Source: Cordilura impudica
Lineage: Eukaryota > Arthropoda > Insecta > Diptera > Scathophagidae
Assembly (NCBI GenBank): GCA_963682025.1
Contig: OY821519.1
Span: forward strand, 137,368,094 to 137,432,093
Length of the DNA stretch: 64,000 nt
Direction of reading: 5' to 3'
Below the pieces are notes generated by a model. That model ran no database searches, was not told where the DNA came from, and saw only the letters and a list, made by a program, of their open reading frames with translations. Within the stretch, counting starts at the first letter, position 1. Every line of letters starts with the position of its first letter. Shown piece after piece: positions 34,151-46,672 of the stretch. Position numbers and translations under genes: made by a program.

Positions 34151-35262
34151 TTTTTTTTTTTTATTTATTTGTTTATATTTCAAGTACAATACATTTAACA
34201 ATAAGGCTGGTCTCATCGGCTTAAAGGCATTATTGAAATGAGTTGCTAATAAATTCAAATGTACAATTTATAATTCACATTATTAATGTATTTATGCGTT
34301 TCTATGTTTTTAAAGAAGAGTTATTGGCATTTCTTTAAAAACTGAAATTCTATCTTTGTTCTTAAACTCGTTGGCATTTTTTATGCTCATAACTACCAAA
34401 CGTATTCAATATGTTGCATAGTTTTTTCGAGTCCGTATCTTGCTGTTCTCAGATTTTGCTGATTTCTTGTGTTAAACTGGAATTGATTCCGAACAGAGTT
34501 AATAGCATGATAACCTCCATTTTGTAATGATTTAAATACATACTTCAACAGTTGATATTCGTATAAACATCTCGGTAAAAGGATAATATGTAAAAGGGTA
34601 CAAGTAATTTGCTATTTTTAAAGCCATATTTTGCACACGTTGTAGTGATTTTAAAACAGATGTATTTTTAACTAATTTTTTTAATTAAATATAAATTTTG
34701 TATGTCATTTCATGCAATATTCCAACGGCTGAGAAATTTTACTTTTGATTTCGCATATATGGGAGTCCCAAGCGAGATTACATTGTAAAGCAGGTCCTTA
34801 GCATTCATAACAGTTTCTGTTTCATAAATTGGTTTGCCATCAGCAAAAATGTTAAAAGGAATGCTTGCCGCCTGTGCGCGCTTAATCGAACTGGTTTTGT
34901 TTTTTCTGCATTAATAAATAGTTTGTTAAATCGAGCAAATTCAATGATGAAGGTAACATCTCATTCCATAACAGTTTTTAGAAGCAAATCGTGTTTATAC
35001 GGGTGGAGGAGACACACTTCATCTGCAAAACGTATACAATTGGCCGTTTAGGTTTAAATAACTTATGTCATTCAAATGAATTGAAAATAGTAAACGTCCC
35101 AGCCAGCTGCTTTGAGGCACACTATACTCAACGTTTAGCATACTACTTTTTAAATTGTTGATTTGAACATACTGCTTCCGTCCCATTAAACACAACCACA
35201 ACCTTTTTTTTAATCCAAACTTAAAATTATGAATGCAGTTTTTGTCATCGGAATACATCTAG
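34151..35262 (-). pseudogene. LINE remnant: reverse transcriptase 3' half and poly-A end
   Basis: Minus-strand frames read RLWLCLMGRKQYVQINN, then SVPQSSWLGRLLFSIHLND (the G-V-P-Q-G-S-x-L-G-P-L-L-F-x-x-Y-x-N-D box) and LYTFADEVCLL (damaged Y-A-D-D). A thumb-like and C-terminal region runs on down to about 34200. The element ends in an A-run (the T-run at 34151-34162). The Gly of VPQG is lost and the frame breaks often. It is 5'-truncated, probably of the CR1/jockey group. Confidence 0.6.
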
Positions 35263-35269
35263 AGACTTT

Positions 35270-35865
35270 GGTAAATAAATTTTTTATAAACCAACTGCCA
35301 ACTGGCAGACAGCAATAATTACTCCGTGCGACATTTTAAAATTGTTATTGGACTTCAACAGGGCCATCCATGAAAGTTAGGATTATATATAACAAACCTG
35401 GTGTCTCAGTTTTTCATTTACTGATCTATTTTCTTTTTAATGACTTCAATGTTTTAAGGAAATAAACATTTTTATCAAAATATTTCTATCTATCATCAGT
35501 TTATCTCATTATTAGTATCAAATGAAAGAAAATGAAATAAGAAGAAATAAAAAGAATTTTTGTTTTCATTTTTCAGGACGGAAAATTGTAATGTCCTTTG
35601 AAAATTTTATCATGTCATATAACTGAGAATTTCCAATATAAGTATATTTCTCAAAATATATACACACTTCTCATTTGTTCCTGTAGCTCTTTAAATTATA
35701 ATATAATATGTAAAAAAAAAATTGTCCTGTAGAAAAATACTGGACACTACTTGTTGCACTTGAACTAGATCATATTCATTTCAAACTATAGAATGTAAAT
35801 AGAAACACTATGTACTGTGTTTCCCATATTGTGATGTTTTCTCCTTTTTAAATGACTTCAAAGTC
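35270..35865. other. Unassigned AT-rich stretch
   Basis: No gene or repeat was recognised in about 600 bp. Confidence 0.45.
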
Positions 35866-35868
35866 TTA

Positions 35869-36087
35869 GGGCCATTATTACAACTTGCCGTTAGTTAAAG
35901 GCAGGATTTTGTCGGACCGATAAATGGCTTTACATTATAAAACCTTTATTTATTACTTTTTTATCCATTAAGTATTATTATTATTAATAGTAATAACAAT
36001 AAAAAATTAAAGTTGTAATAATACAAAGCTATTTATCGGGCAGACAAAATCCTGCCTTTAACTAACGGCAAGTTGTAATAATGGCCC
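35869..36087. repeat. MITE with TTA duplication (PIF/Harbinger-like)
   Basis: Inverted repeats of about 45-60 bp begin GGGCCATTATTACAACTTGC on each strand, and TTA flanks both sides (35866-35868 and 36088-36090). The arms are almost identical while the 100-bp middle is AT-rich. A TTA/TWA target and no coding capacity point to a PIF/Harbinger-type MITE that moved fairly recently. Confidence 0.8.
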
Positions 36088-36275
36088 TTAGGTTTATAAA
36101 AAATTCTAAAAATTAATTTATATATTTCCACACATATATCAATGGGGATATCAAACTAAAGAGGACAATCTCTGGAAATGAAAAATATTTTTATTTTGAT
36201 TTATGCGGCCGAGAAATGTTTTAAAAAGTGATTTAAAATGTAAATCATTTCAAAAATTTCAGATCAGGTTTAAAA

Positions 36276-36403
36276 CAGCCAAGAAAACATATTTTATTTT
36301 TTTACTACAATTTAAAAAAAGAAAAGAATTTACAACTAAAGCAGCCAAGAAAACGTATTTTATTTTTACTACAATTTAAAAAAAGAAAAGAATTTACAAC
36401 TAA
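36276..36403. repeat. Two-copy tandem duplication of about 64 bp
   Basis: CAGCCAAGAAAACATATTTT and the following 45 bp are repeated immediately (second copy from 36342) with one substitution and a short T-run difference. It is a recent local duplication in otherwise unassigned AT-rich sequence that runs on to 37027. Confidence 0.7.
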
Positions 36404-37094
36404 TACAAAAAATTTTAAAATGAGTTCATGTTTTCATAATAAAAAAAAATATTTTTCTCAAACAAATAACTTCAATTACTCTAATTTTTGCAGCTCATCA
36501 GATTTTGGAGAAAAATGATTACAAGTCCTCAAAAAATAAACGGCAACAATCTTTTTGTGATCTTTGACATAATTTTCTCAAAAACTTGACGTTTTGGAAA
36601 TATTTGGAGTGCAGATGTTCTCTAGCAAAAAGTTAGAAAATAAAGGAAGTAAAAAACATTGTTATTAATAAAGTTTAATGTGGAGAAAAATTAACAAGAT
36701 TCAAGATATATTTTTTTGAAATAAATATATTACAATTTCTCAAGCATATGAAAGGATAAAATTTAATTTTTCGTCCTGAAAAATAAAAACAAGATATTGT
36801 GATAATTTCTGCACATTGTTATCTTTCATATTGACATAAACTGATGGGAAAAAATATTTAAATTAATTATTAGAAATTTTTATAACCACAAAACTTCGAA
36901 GCCTTTTAAAAAGCAGAAAAGATCAAAAAATTAAAAACTGAGAACGAAGTTTTACTTCCTAGAATCTTTACTTTGGAGTGTATTCGGTTTTATCTCCAAA
37001 AAGGAAAAACAATCAACGGTGAACATTATTTTTTTTTTTATATTAACCAACACTCATGGGATGCCCCCTACAAATGCAGTGCATTGTGTTGATT

Positions 37095-39010
37095 TCAGGA
37101 AAATAGGTTGTGGGCAGGAGGAAAGAGGGAGTAATGTTTGTGGATATTTGACTTAAATATTATTAGATTATAACTGTCAGGAAATACCTCTGCGGGGAGT
37201 TTATTCCACATACGACTAGCTCGACTGATAAACGAATTATCTCTGTAATGCGTTGTGCGGTCAACTGGACAATAGACTACAAACGGATGTGATCTACTAG
37301 AGAAGCGGGTAGAGCGAACCGGAACTCGGGCACTCGGAATAAGTTCGCTAACCTCAGAAGAACATTTCCCATGGTAATATTTATAGAGCAGTGTTACACA
37401 ACCCACACTCCGACGGTGTTCCAATGCATCAATAGAGTTGGATACCCTACTGTCATTGATGAGCGCCAACGCTCGAAAATAGACTTTGAAGCTCCTACCC
37501 ATACATTGGAGTTGTGTTCCATTTTCGGTCGGATGTAAGTGGCATAGATTTTAAGGAGATCAGAAGAAGTGAAGTAATTTTTACACCGTTTTAGAAAACC
37601 AAGACACTTGAATCCTTCTTTCGTCATTCGAAGAACATGCTCGTTCCAACGAACATCACATTGAATTCTCATGCCTAGAACATCAAGAGTATCCGATTCC
37701 TCAATACCTATACCACCCATATATACAGATGATATTGTTGATTCCATGGCCCTATGGGTCAACCAACATACAGCATTGAGTATTCAGTGCATTAAAATCA
37801 ACCCTATTCGCTATACCCCACTCGGAGATTGTTAGCAGGTCTTGATTGAGTGTGTCATTCATTGTCTGCCTTCTGCCCCCAAACTCCAAGAGGCTTGGCC
37901 TACAATTAAAGGAAAATGAATGACAAATGCTGCTGTCATCTGCGAAAGAGTATATAGAGCTAAAAGTTGGACCAAGAAGGTCGTTCAGAAAGATAACGAA
38001 AAGAGAAGGAGAAAGAACGAAACTTTGGGGTACGCCTGAATTAAGCTGAAACTCATTAGATGAGACCCCATCAATAACAACACGTATTGTTCGGTCTCTG
38101 GGAAAACTCGATATATATCGAGAGAAGTCATTATCGACCCCAAATGCAATAAGCTTTGATATCAATGCACCGTGCCACACAAGATCGAATGCCTTGGGAA
38201 TAACTAGAGCAACCACTTAACTTTCGCCAAAATTGCGAATGGATCGACTCCAGCGCTCAGAAAGTAGAGCTAACAGGTCTCCCGTGGAACGATTTCTACG
38301 GAAGCCATACTGTCGATCATTAAGAAGTGAATTGGCCTCTAAGTAGTTCACAAGATGGAAATTGATCATGCCCTCCATCACCTTTGAGAGCGCGGAGCAG
38401 ATTGCAATTGGACGGTAATTTTCAGGGTTATTAGCCGCACCCTTTTTAGGGATTGGTTGGACATTAGCAACTTTCCAGCAAGAGGGAAAGACTCCCGCAC
38501 GGCACGGAAGGCTGAAAAGGTTGGCCGTCGAAGAGCTCTGTTTCAGCACCAGTGCTGGTAAGCCATCCTGTCCCGAAGACTTATTAACGTTGAGATCCGA
38601 AAGAACCTCTTTAACTGCACGTGTTCTAAAGAATATTTTAGGCATAGTGCAAGATACACCTTCAAGTTCGGGCAGAGGTTGATCACTATCCGGCAAAAAC
38701 GATTTTTTGCAAAAAGTTCAGCTAAGAGGTTAGCCTTATCAACCGGTTCAGTGAATCTTTGGTCATTCATTAAAAGAGTTGGGATAGCAGAACTAGCATT
38801 GTTCTTTACCCTTTTAACAAATGACCAAAAGCTCTTACTACCCCGAGGAGCAGAGAGAACTTTAGCACGAAGACGCTGATCGTAAAGAAACTTTTGGCCC
38901 CTTAGTGTTTTGGCACATTCAGTTCTTGCCTGTTTGCGTTGCAGTTCAGTGGCGGAATTTTTATTTTCACGCCAATATCTGAATGCTTCCTCTCTGGATC
39001 CGGCTGCACT
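37095..39010 (-). pseudogene. LINE reverse transcriptase and C-terminal domain
   Basis: The linker is rich in Arg/Lys. The RT has NVNKSSGQDGLPALVLKQSS, IPKKGAANNPENYRPIAICS, RQYGFRRNRSTGDLLALLS, KAFDLVWH (first catalytic Asp), SGVPQSFVLSPSLFVIFLND and YSFADDSS (the catalytic F-A-D-D). The thumb follows (TLDVLGMRIQCDVRWNEHV, then TYIRPKMEHNSNVWVG), and the C-terminal RMWNKLPAEVFPDSYN and SLFPPAHNLFS. Lesions are few: an in-frame TAA at 38217-38219 just before the first catalytic block, one frameshift near 37755 and one near 37495. Otherwise the 600-plus codons read through. Confidence 0.8.
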
Positions 39011-39025
39011 CTACAGGTCTGGTCA

Positions 39026-39799
39026 AACCCTATACCACTATGTGGTTTGGGTATAATGACTATGTGCTGCTGTTTGTAACAACCAAAAATATTTGACCTA
39101 CACCATCTTTAATTATACCGATCGAATCAGAATCACTATCTGATCCGATTTAACGATGTCCGTCCGTCCGTCTGTGTGTCCATGTAAAGCTTGTAATCAA
39201 ACTACAGGTCGCAACTATGAATATATTTTGATGAAATTTGGTACATAAGCTTCCGTCCGCTATTGGATGAACGCTATTGAAATTGGTGAGAATCGGTCCA
39301 TGTTCAGACCTATCCCCCATACAAATGACCCCTATGAAATCAACATATATTGCCATAAGATACAAATTATCACACGAATCTTAGTCAAATTGGGTTTGTA
39401 TGTATATATTACATCCATTAATCAGTAGTCCAAAAATGATCCCTATCGGACAACTCTTAGTCATAGGCTCCATATAGAGCTGCTTCCCGATCTTCACTTA
39501 AATCTATCAAAAAAACAAAAATATTGCACTGATTCTTCTCAAATTTTATTTGTATATATTTTTGCAAAATACTTTGCCAACCATAGTCAGGATCGGTCCA
39601 TTTTTGGGCTTAGTCCCCATATAGATATGAACTTTTTCATATCTGCAGCCGAAAAAATTAATAAAAATCCCACTCAAATTTGGTTTATGCTTATTTTCTA
39701 TATCCAGTTAGTTGGGCCTGAGAGATGGGGTCTCTAAACGCATAGTATAGTGTATCGTATAGTCGGTCTAGACCGACTATAATTTTCTTACTTGTTTTT
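39026..39799 (+). repeat. HINE inserted in a LINE
   Basis: A complete copy from AAACCCTATACCACTATG to AGTCGGTCTAGACCGACTAT and TTTTCTTACTTGTTTTT. It sits between the endonuclease and linker of an opposite-strand LINE, so both of its junctions are defined by host coding sequence. Confidence 0.8.
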
Positions 39800-39851
39800 G
39801 ATTTGGTTTAGCCGAAATTTGCTTTGATGGAATGAATAATCGCAAGCACTA

Positions 39852-40760
39852 TTATTTTTTCCACCATTTTCGCAGCAGCATCAACATTTTTATCCAGGAA
39901 ACAAAATTTCCAGTTGAAATGCCTGAAAAAATCGTTAAGCTCAGCCCAACGAGCCTTTTCGTAAAAAAAATTAAGCGCTTCGTAGCTGGTGCTGAAACAC
40001 TTTGAAGTACAGAGTACGAAAAGGATGCGGAAATGGTGCAGTGATCCGAATTACCGAGAGGTGCAAATATTTTCACTTCATACTTATCAGGGTGTGAAGT
40101 GACAAAAAGGTCGAAAGTATTTTGTCGTTGACCTTCAATGCACGGAATGTGCGTTGGTTGATTCACTAGTTGCGCAAGATGGTTATGCGCCGTGAAAGGC
40201 TCAACGTAACGGCCTTCGGGAGTTGTTTGATTCGAAAGGTGAAGCCATGTAGAGTTATGGATATTAAAAACGCCAGCAACAACGATTTCACTATTCGGGC
40301 AACTCTCTAGGGTTCTAGAAATGGGTTCATAAAGGGCGTCGAAGCCATTATAGGTATGCTCCCTTTTTGCATTTGGGCTTCTATATAGAAGCCTGAAGTG
40401 CAAAATGTGCGACCTGATTTTGAACTTAACCCAATGTGAGTTAAATTCTGCATCATTACAGTTCAGATGTTGCTGATACTGGTACACAACATTGTCGCGA
40501 ATGTACATAACAAGGCCCCTATGAAGAATAAAGAGGGATAGAAAGTAATAACCAGGTGTGTGAAAATCCTGTGGATCTCACATAAGGCGAAAACATCCGG
40601 CCGATGCAGCGTTAAAGTGATGAAATTGTGGAAACTCGATCGCATTTGGCGAAATAAAAAGTGTAGCTTCATCAAGACAATGTACCAGTTCAAATATCCA
40701 CTATTGCGCTGCCCAAAATCCGTGAACCGAAGGTCGATTTGCTTCATCACTCACCTTATT
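39852..40760 (-). pseudogene. LINE APE-type endonuclease
   Basis: A 218-codon frame shows IRDNVVYQYQ, HWVKFKIRSHILHFRLLYRS then P, IVVAGVFNIHNSTWL (GDFN box with Val for Asp), and LGNSDHCTISASF (SDH box). A second overlapping frame at 40463-40750 covers more N-terminal sequence, so one frameshift lies near 40500. It nicks target DNA in an active LINE. The changed GDFN box and the break make this one inactive. Confidence 0.7.
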
Positions 40761-40774
40761 CGCCAGGTGTAGCT

Positions 40775-43273
40775 CAATTTCCTAATTAAAAACAAAAATG
40801 GCTCGGTGGTAAAAGATTTTCCAACAATGAATAGTGGAGTCTGTGGCTATTTTAAGGAGCTAGGCAGTTCTTACTATAAACTGTATCGAACAAAAATGAG
40901 ATTATGTTGAGAAATTAAGAAACTTGTTCTTATTTGTCAGGTCGGATTCAAAACTTTATTCATATTAAAGTTGTTAAATTATTTAATAAAAATTAATTTA
41001 AAATTATATTTTATTTACTAATCTATATGACTTGGCTGTCATCGCATAGTGTAAATAAATGACAGACATATATTTACTATTTAAAAAGAAACTTAAACAA
41101 GTGTTTCTTTTGATATAAGAAAAAATACTCTAAAATGGAAATGTCAAGTTTTGTCTTAAAATGTAGAAATGTTTGACATGAATGTAAATTGTTTGGCAGC
41201 AAGAAAAATAAAAATAAAAAATAGAGATGAAACATCTCAAGAAATGTAGAAATGAAACACATTTGGTGACAAAAACTTTTAGAGCACGCATTTATAAACA
41301 TTTATTTTTAAACACACCAGAACAAAATAAGCAGTAACAAGAGTTATTTAATTGGCTAGGTCGGAATATGGTTACCCAACCATGGTAGACGTTTGTGTTT
41401 ATGTCGTTAAGATAAATAATCCAATGAGTTCCATTAATAAAGTAATATTTTTATTGAAAATACAAGTCTAACTCGATATATTTATATAAAATGGTTTACC
41501 TTTTGAAAATATCTGCATACAAACCAAACAATATATTGGTGAAAACCATCCATTCCTGTGTTCCATTATACTCGTATGATGGAGTAAACACATACAAATA
41601 TTTCACAAAATGCTTAATTTTAACAGAAGTTGCGCTAAAAATAAAATCTTATGACAGAAGATGTTGTGCTGACATAAACGAGTATGCACACAAATAAAAT
41701 ATACTTTTTATATACATTTTGTTATACGGATATGTATACGGGTAGAGATATACCCTCAAACACTCCACAGACACATTTTTATAGGTATGTAAATGTATGT
41801 GTAGGTATGCATACATTAAAAAAATACAAAGAAGCACTTAACATCACAAACACTTAACCCAGTCAGCCTTAAAGATATATAAGTAGTACGTACATACATA
41901 TTTACTTAACAAACCTAAAAAACCATTAAAACAAGCGTGTACTTGTACCGTATTGTGCATAATAAAAGTAGCTAACCGATAACTTACAGATAACTGTTCA
42001 AATATATAAAATATATGTAGTACGAGGAATTAGACAAACAGACATTTGTTTTTTTTTTCACAAAGAATTCTTGATATTACAAAAACAAAATAACAAATAT
42101 ATAACTAAAATATAAAATTGCAGAGCCCAGCACTCGAAATTCTAGTGCAAATTTTAAAAAAATTAATTTATTCATTAAATTTTTTTCCGTCCTTTTTTTT
42201 TAAGCTATATACATAAAAAATTTATGAATACTTAAATAAAATTCATTAAATTACATTATAAAAATTTGTTGGACATACAGAATATGTATAAATGGGTTTG
42301 GTTAATAAATAATTTTACAATAGCCTAAAGGTATGCTAATCAATATTCAACACAGGGCTAATAATATTTATAATAAACACACTTACAGTACGAGTATGTG
42401 TTTTATGTATGTGTTAGTAGTAACTTTAAATGATTATTACTCCAAAAAACTGTACCAGATAGTGCAAATCTGTAGATATGATAAACAACTGCAAGAAAAT
42501 ACCTTTCAAATGATGTATTTTTTTATCAAAATCGGTTGGTAAGTAAAACCGTAAAATCGGTTACAAAAATTAATCTGGCTTATTTATATTATAGAAATGT
42601 ATATCATTCATTGTTATTACAATTGCTGCAGTGGTTTTTCGATAGCAGTCGTAGTCGTGTTGAACTTCAAATTTGTTACACGGTTGATATGTCAAAGATA
42701 ATACTGATTTAAATGATTACTAAATACTCTGTTCTGATATCTGTTAAAATAGCAATTAAAAAGGCAATACAAAGAAAAATATTTATTGAAAACAAATTAG
42801 AAAAAATTATATATAAATCAATTTTACCAAGTAAGAGTGTTATATTCGGTCGTATCCTCCAGGTAACTCTTAAATTCGATATTATAACCAAAGTTTTTTA
42901 CGGTTACTATTTTAATACAGTTTCTTAACTTTCAAATTCAATTACCATTTAAATATAATGTTAATTGTTTTTAATTTTTTTAACCACTATTTATTATAAT
43001 TTCTTATTTACTGTTTTTTTTAATAAAATATATAGAAAGTATTAACTTCTATCTGAAAAATTGCATTATTTTTCTTATAACTCAGTGCAACAGTTATCCA
43101 GCAAATCAAGATGGACTAATTTTATGGAACAAAATCTTCTCAGAAATTTAAATTTCCCGTTTGTTGAATAGCATAACATATTCAGGGGTATAAATATTAT
43201 TCATTAGGCTGGTAGAAGGAACTTTTACGTATGAGTGAAATTTTTAATATTAAATCAAACCACATATCATTAT
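40775..43273. other. Unassigned AT-rich stretch
   Basis: About 2.5 kb with no recognisable gene, inverted repeat or tandem array. Short frames here look random. TA-rich and (ATAC)-like runs occur at about 41700-41820. Confidence 0.5.
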
Positions 43274-43298
43274 TTTCATACGCTATACCGCCATGTGG
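43274..43298 (+). repeat. HINE 5' end, left of the Transib insertion
   Basis: TTCATACGCTATACCGCCAT then GTGG is the start of a HINE, cut at 43298. The element resumes at 47183 with TCAGGGTATAATG, so the 3.9 kb between is a later insertion. Confidence 0.6.
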
Positions 43299-43329
43299 CA
43301 CAGTGTCGTGTTTTCATATAAACGGTGGC

Positions 43330-43780
43330 TAAAAATAGAAGGAGTTTTCATAAAAGAATGAAAATTAGTACACATTCCTTTTATAAGTTGGAAAGAAAAA
43401 AAACGAAGTTTAGAGAAAATCGGCCCAAGGACACGCCCACCTCCCATATATCCTGAAATGAAAAACCTTATATTTTCCAAAGTTGTTTCTGGAATCGAAC
43501 CAAACTTAGCTCGATTGGTCTCTGATATATTCCTGATAACTTTGTTAAATTTTATGAAATTATCTCAAAGTACACGCCCACCTCCCATACAACCTAAATT
43601 TAAAATTTGTAATAATTTGGAAATTAGCAATCCGATAACATTGAAATATTTAACTTTGAAACGTGTGAATATATTTAGTAATATTGTAACATATATCCAA
43701 TTTTCAGGAAAATCGGACAAGCGCCACGCCCACCTCCCATACAACCTAAATTTAAAAATTGTCATAATTTAGAAATTATC
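43330..43780. repeat. About 145-bp tandem repeat in the Transib left end
   Basis: CACGCCCACCTCCCATA followed by CCT..A.AT occurs near 43434, 43574 and 43726, each embedded in similar sequence (AAAATCGG...CAA, then TTTGTAATAATTTGGAAAT). Three imperfect units of about 140-150 bp result. Confidence 0.65.
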
Positions 43781-44013
43781 GATCAGATAAGAGCAAAATT
43801 TTACAAAAATTAATTTAGTACAAAAATTAATTTAGTCCTTGCCGCTCAGTAAAAAATAAATTTAGAAACATAAATTTTATTTATTTAACAAACCATATTA
43901 AACATGCATACATAAAATATATATAAGTATTACGGGCAATCAAAGTATATTAACAATTATCACTGTAATCACTTTCAGATTCTACCAATGATTCATTCGC
44001 TGTTTTTATATCG

Positions 44014-45871
44014 TTAAATATTTTTTTCAACGAAATACCCTTTCAGATCATTTAAATCACTTTTTCTTAAAAGTATTTTCTGACTACGCATCGAAATTGA
44101 TGGCTCTGACTGCAGAATAAGATAATTTATGAGGTCTCTCATGGAGGCAATCCAACTTATTTTTCTCGTATGTCTTAATCTTGCATTTCTTATAATTTTA
44201 TGACTTGATTCTATTTCTTTTTCTGATAACATTCCAATGGGAATTGTAGAATATTTAATAAAATCTGTACCATGAACTAAAATTTTGTGCACAGTTGAAG
44301 GCATATAGTACCAAGAATATAATTCGAACTATAAAAGTGCAGTATCTTTTAAAAGCTTTTGAAAACTTGATATATTAATATAATGACCACTTGAAAGTGT
44401 CATTAAAATAATGGTAAAATTTTTTATTAACCTTACATCAACATTAGTAATCTGAGCTGAAAGTTCCACATTAGAAAAGTAGCGCCTTGCAGTATTGCCA
44501 TCATTTGTTGTGCCATACCCCGTCTTAACCTTATCAACTATAAAACCCATTTCAGACTTAAATTTTGCTTGAATATTTCTCTTTTGCTCAGCAACCTGAT
44601 CTTTATTTTCTTTTCCTACCACTTTCCATTTCTTTATATGCTGTTTGTAAGAAATATGCAAAATGCATTCAAAACATTTGATACATGCATGTAATGTCGA
44701 CAATCCATGCTGATAGCACTGCTCATTCACAGGCCTTTCGAAAATCGATAAGCTGTTCATTTCAGATGGCTTAGCTCGACATAAAGCACAAGTTGAACTA
44801 CTACTGTTTCCACTTAATACATTTAAAACTGCACCATCTATCGTCGTCAATTGCATTTTATAATGAACATTAAGATTTTTGTTTTTTGAAATGTAATTAT
44901 ATGTATCTAGACCTTCAATTTCTGAATTTATGCTATCCCTTACTGATTGTATTACATTTGGATTCTTCTTTGTAAAAATAATTTTAATGGTCTACATAAC
45001 CTCCAAGACGAATGTTTATCATTTTCCCAAACTACTTGATCATCTGCCCAATCCAACAAGAGTAAAGGAACGAAAGAAGTGACAAACATAAATTCATCAC
45101 TACCTTCCTCATTTTCAAATTTTTGTCTGTATACACTATGACCACTACTGCCGTCAAATCCCCACTTGCATTCCAGAACCTTATCATTTTCGGTATCAAT
45201 ATCATGAACATCTAAAATGCTTCTTACAGTTTTGTCCAAAATCTTTTGTAAGGGGACCTCTGCAGAAGTTTCTGTTACTTGTATGTCATCAGGCAAAATC
45301 TTTTTTTTAGCATCTGCAATCATATAGTATGAAGGAAAGCAATATTCGTGAACAGGATTTACTACATTGCTCATCATATTGTACTGCCTCATAGATAAAT
45401 CCATATCAATGTATAATGCTAGAACACTTTCAACACAAATTTTCTTATAGGTATTTGAACCTGTTTCCCTTTCTGGGGCATTTTTAAGAGCTTCAGATGA
45501 AGTTGAAGCGACAAGTTCTTCCCCTCGCCTCCTGTTTGTTCTCATTGAACCCTTCTCATAAGAAACAATCGGTCGACCTCTACCACTTGTATTTGCTTCC
45601 TAATATAGTATAACACAATTTAGTATTATTGCAAAACCAAAACTCAACTCAACTCAGTTTCAAATTTATCTCTCATGCGATAATATTTAGACCAATTGTT
45701 AGAAAATTTTAAAAGAGTAAGCCTTATTTTCTGTTGTTCCCTTTCTAATAATACTCCTTCAAAATAATTTTCTACAAAATCTTTAACATGACGCATAACA
45801 TCGCAGGGTCTGCTTTCCTTTCTCTCTAGCCACAGTTGAAAAACAGTACGAATCCGCAACGAGGTCGACAC
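44014..45871 (-). pseudogene. Transib (RAG1-like) transposase, nearly full length, broken
   Basis: Four minus-strand frames align in order. (1) 45871-45644, N-terminal, 75 codons. (2) 45545-44952, with RRGEELVAS and ECKWGFDGSSGHSVYRQKF; its D131 is the probable first catalytic Asp. (3) 44856-44329, with QLTTIDGAVLNVLSG (D7, probable second Asp), a zinc-type CALCRAKP, GLSTLHACIKCFE and GYGTTNDGNTARRYF. (4) 44304-44014, with WYYMPSTVHKILVHG and IESSHKIIRN; the Glu before SSHK matches the catalytic Glu of RAG1. Lesions: a one-base loss in the A-run near 44985 between frames 2 and 3, and an in-frame TAG at 44327-44329 between 3 and 4. The step from frame 1 to 2 (45545-45644) is decayed or a short intron. 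Despite these, every catalytic block survives. It is a cut-and-paste transposase, now inactive. Confidence 0.8.
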
Positions 45872-45887
45872 TAAAAAACAATCACAA

Positions 45888-46672
45888 CAAGTAACAAAAT
45901 TATAGTCGGTCTAGACCGACTATACGATACCCTATACCATGCGTTTAGAAACCCTATCTCTTAGGCCCAACTAACTGGACATAGAAAATAAGCAAAAACC
46001 AAATTTGAGTGGGATTTTTATTAATTTTTTTGGCTGCAGATATAAAAAAGTTCATATCGGATGCTATATCTATAAAGGGGCTAGGTCCAAAAATGGACCG
46101 ATCCTGATCATGTTTGGGAAAGTCTCTTGTATTTTGCAAAAATATGTACAAACAAAATTTGAGAAGAATCAATGCAATATTTTTGTTTTTTAATAGATTT
46201 AACTGAAGATCGGGAAGCAGCTCTATATGGGGTCAAAGGGATCATTTTTGGACTACTCATTAGTGGATGTAATGAACGCATACAAACCCAATTTGAGGAA
46301 GATCTATATGACAATTTGGATCTTATGGCAATTTATGTCGATTTCATATGGGTAATTTGTATGGGGGCTAGGACTGAACATGGACCGATTCTCACCAATT
46401 TCAATAGCGTTCATCCCATGGCCGATAAAAGCTTATATACCAAATTTCATCAAAATATATTCATATTTGCGACCTGCAGTTTGATTACAAGCTTTACATG
46501 GACACACAGACGGACGGACGGACGGACGGACGGACATTGTTAAATCAACTCAGAAAGTGATTCTGATTCGATCGGTATAATTAAAGATGGGTCTAGGTCA
46601 AATATTTTTGGGTGTTACAAACAGCAGCACAAAGTCATTATACCCAAACCACATAGTGGTATAGGGTATAAA
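45888..46672 (-). repeat. HINE inserted at the 5' side of the Transib gene
   Basis: A complete minus-strand copy with hairpin at 45903-45922, (GTCC)n at about 46511-46535 and the CCACATAGTGGTATAGGG palindrome at 46650-46667. It lies about 15 bp upstream of the first Transib frame, so any promoter there has been displaced. Confidence 0.8.

Larger units (their letters stand above)
37028..40770 (-). mobile_element. Fairly complete LINE split by a HINE
   Basis: One minus-strand LINE covers endonuclease (about 40760-39840), linker (39010-38700), reverse transcriptase and C-terminal domain (to a stop at 37095). Its 3' UTR ends in an A-run at about 37040-37030. A HINE at 39026-39799 interrupts the segment between endonuclease and linker. 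Few lesions and long frames suggest a younger insertion than the other LINEs. The RT resembles the CR1/L2/Kiri group; I cannot fix the clade. Confidence 0.75.

Noticed and set aside
41077..41837. Several short ORFs between 40.8 and 43.2 kb
   Set aside because: Low-complexity, Phe/Leu- or Tyr-rich translations of AT-rich DNA in overlapping frames.
43299..43305. A true V(D)J recombination signal
   Set aside because: The CACAGTG heptamer is the end of a Transib-like element; no nonamer or antigen-receptor gene is present and this is an insect-type genome.
45560..45650. Short spliceosomal intron between the first two Transib frames
   Set aside because: A TTAG acceptor and GT donors exist, but no donor keeps the frame without a stop, so decay is equally likely.
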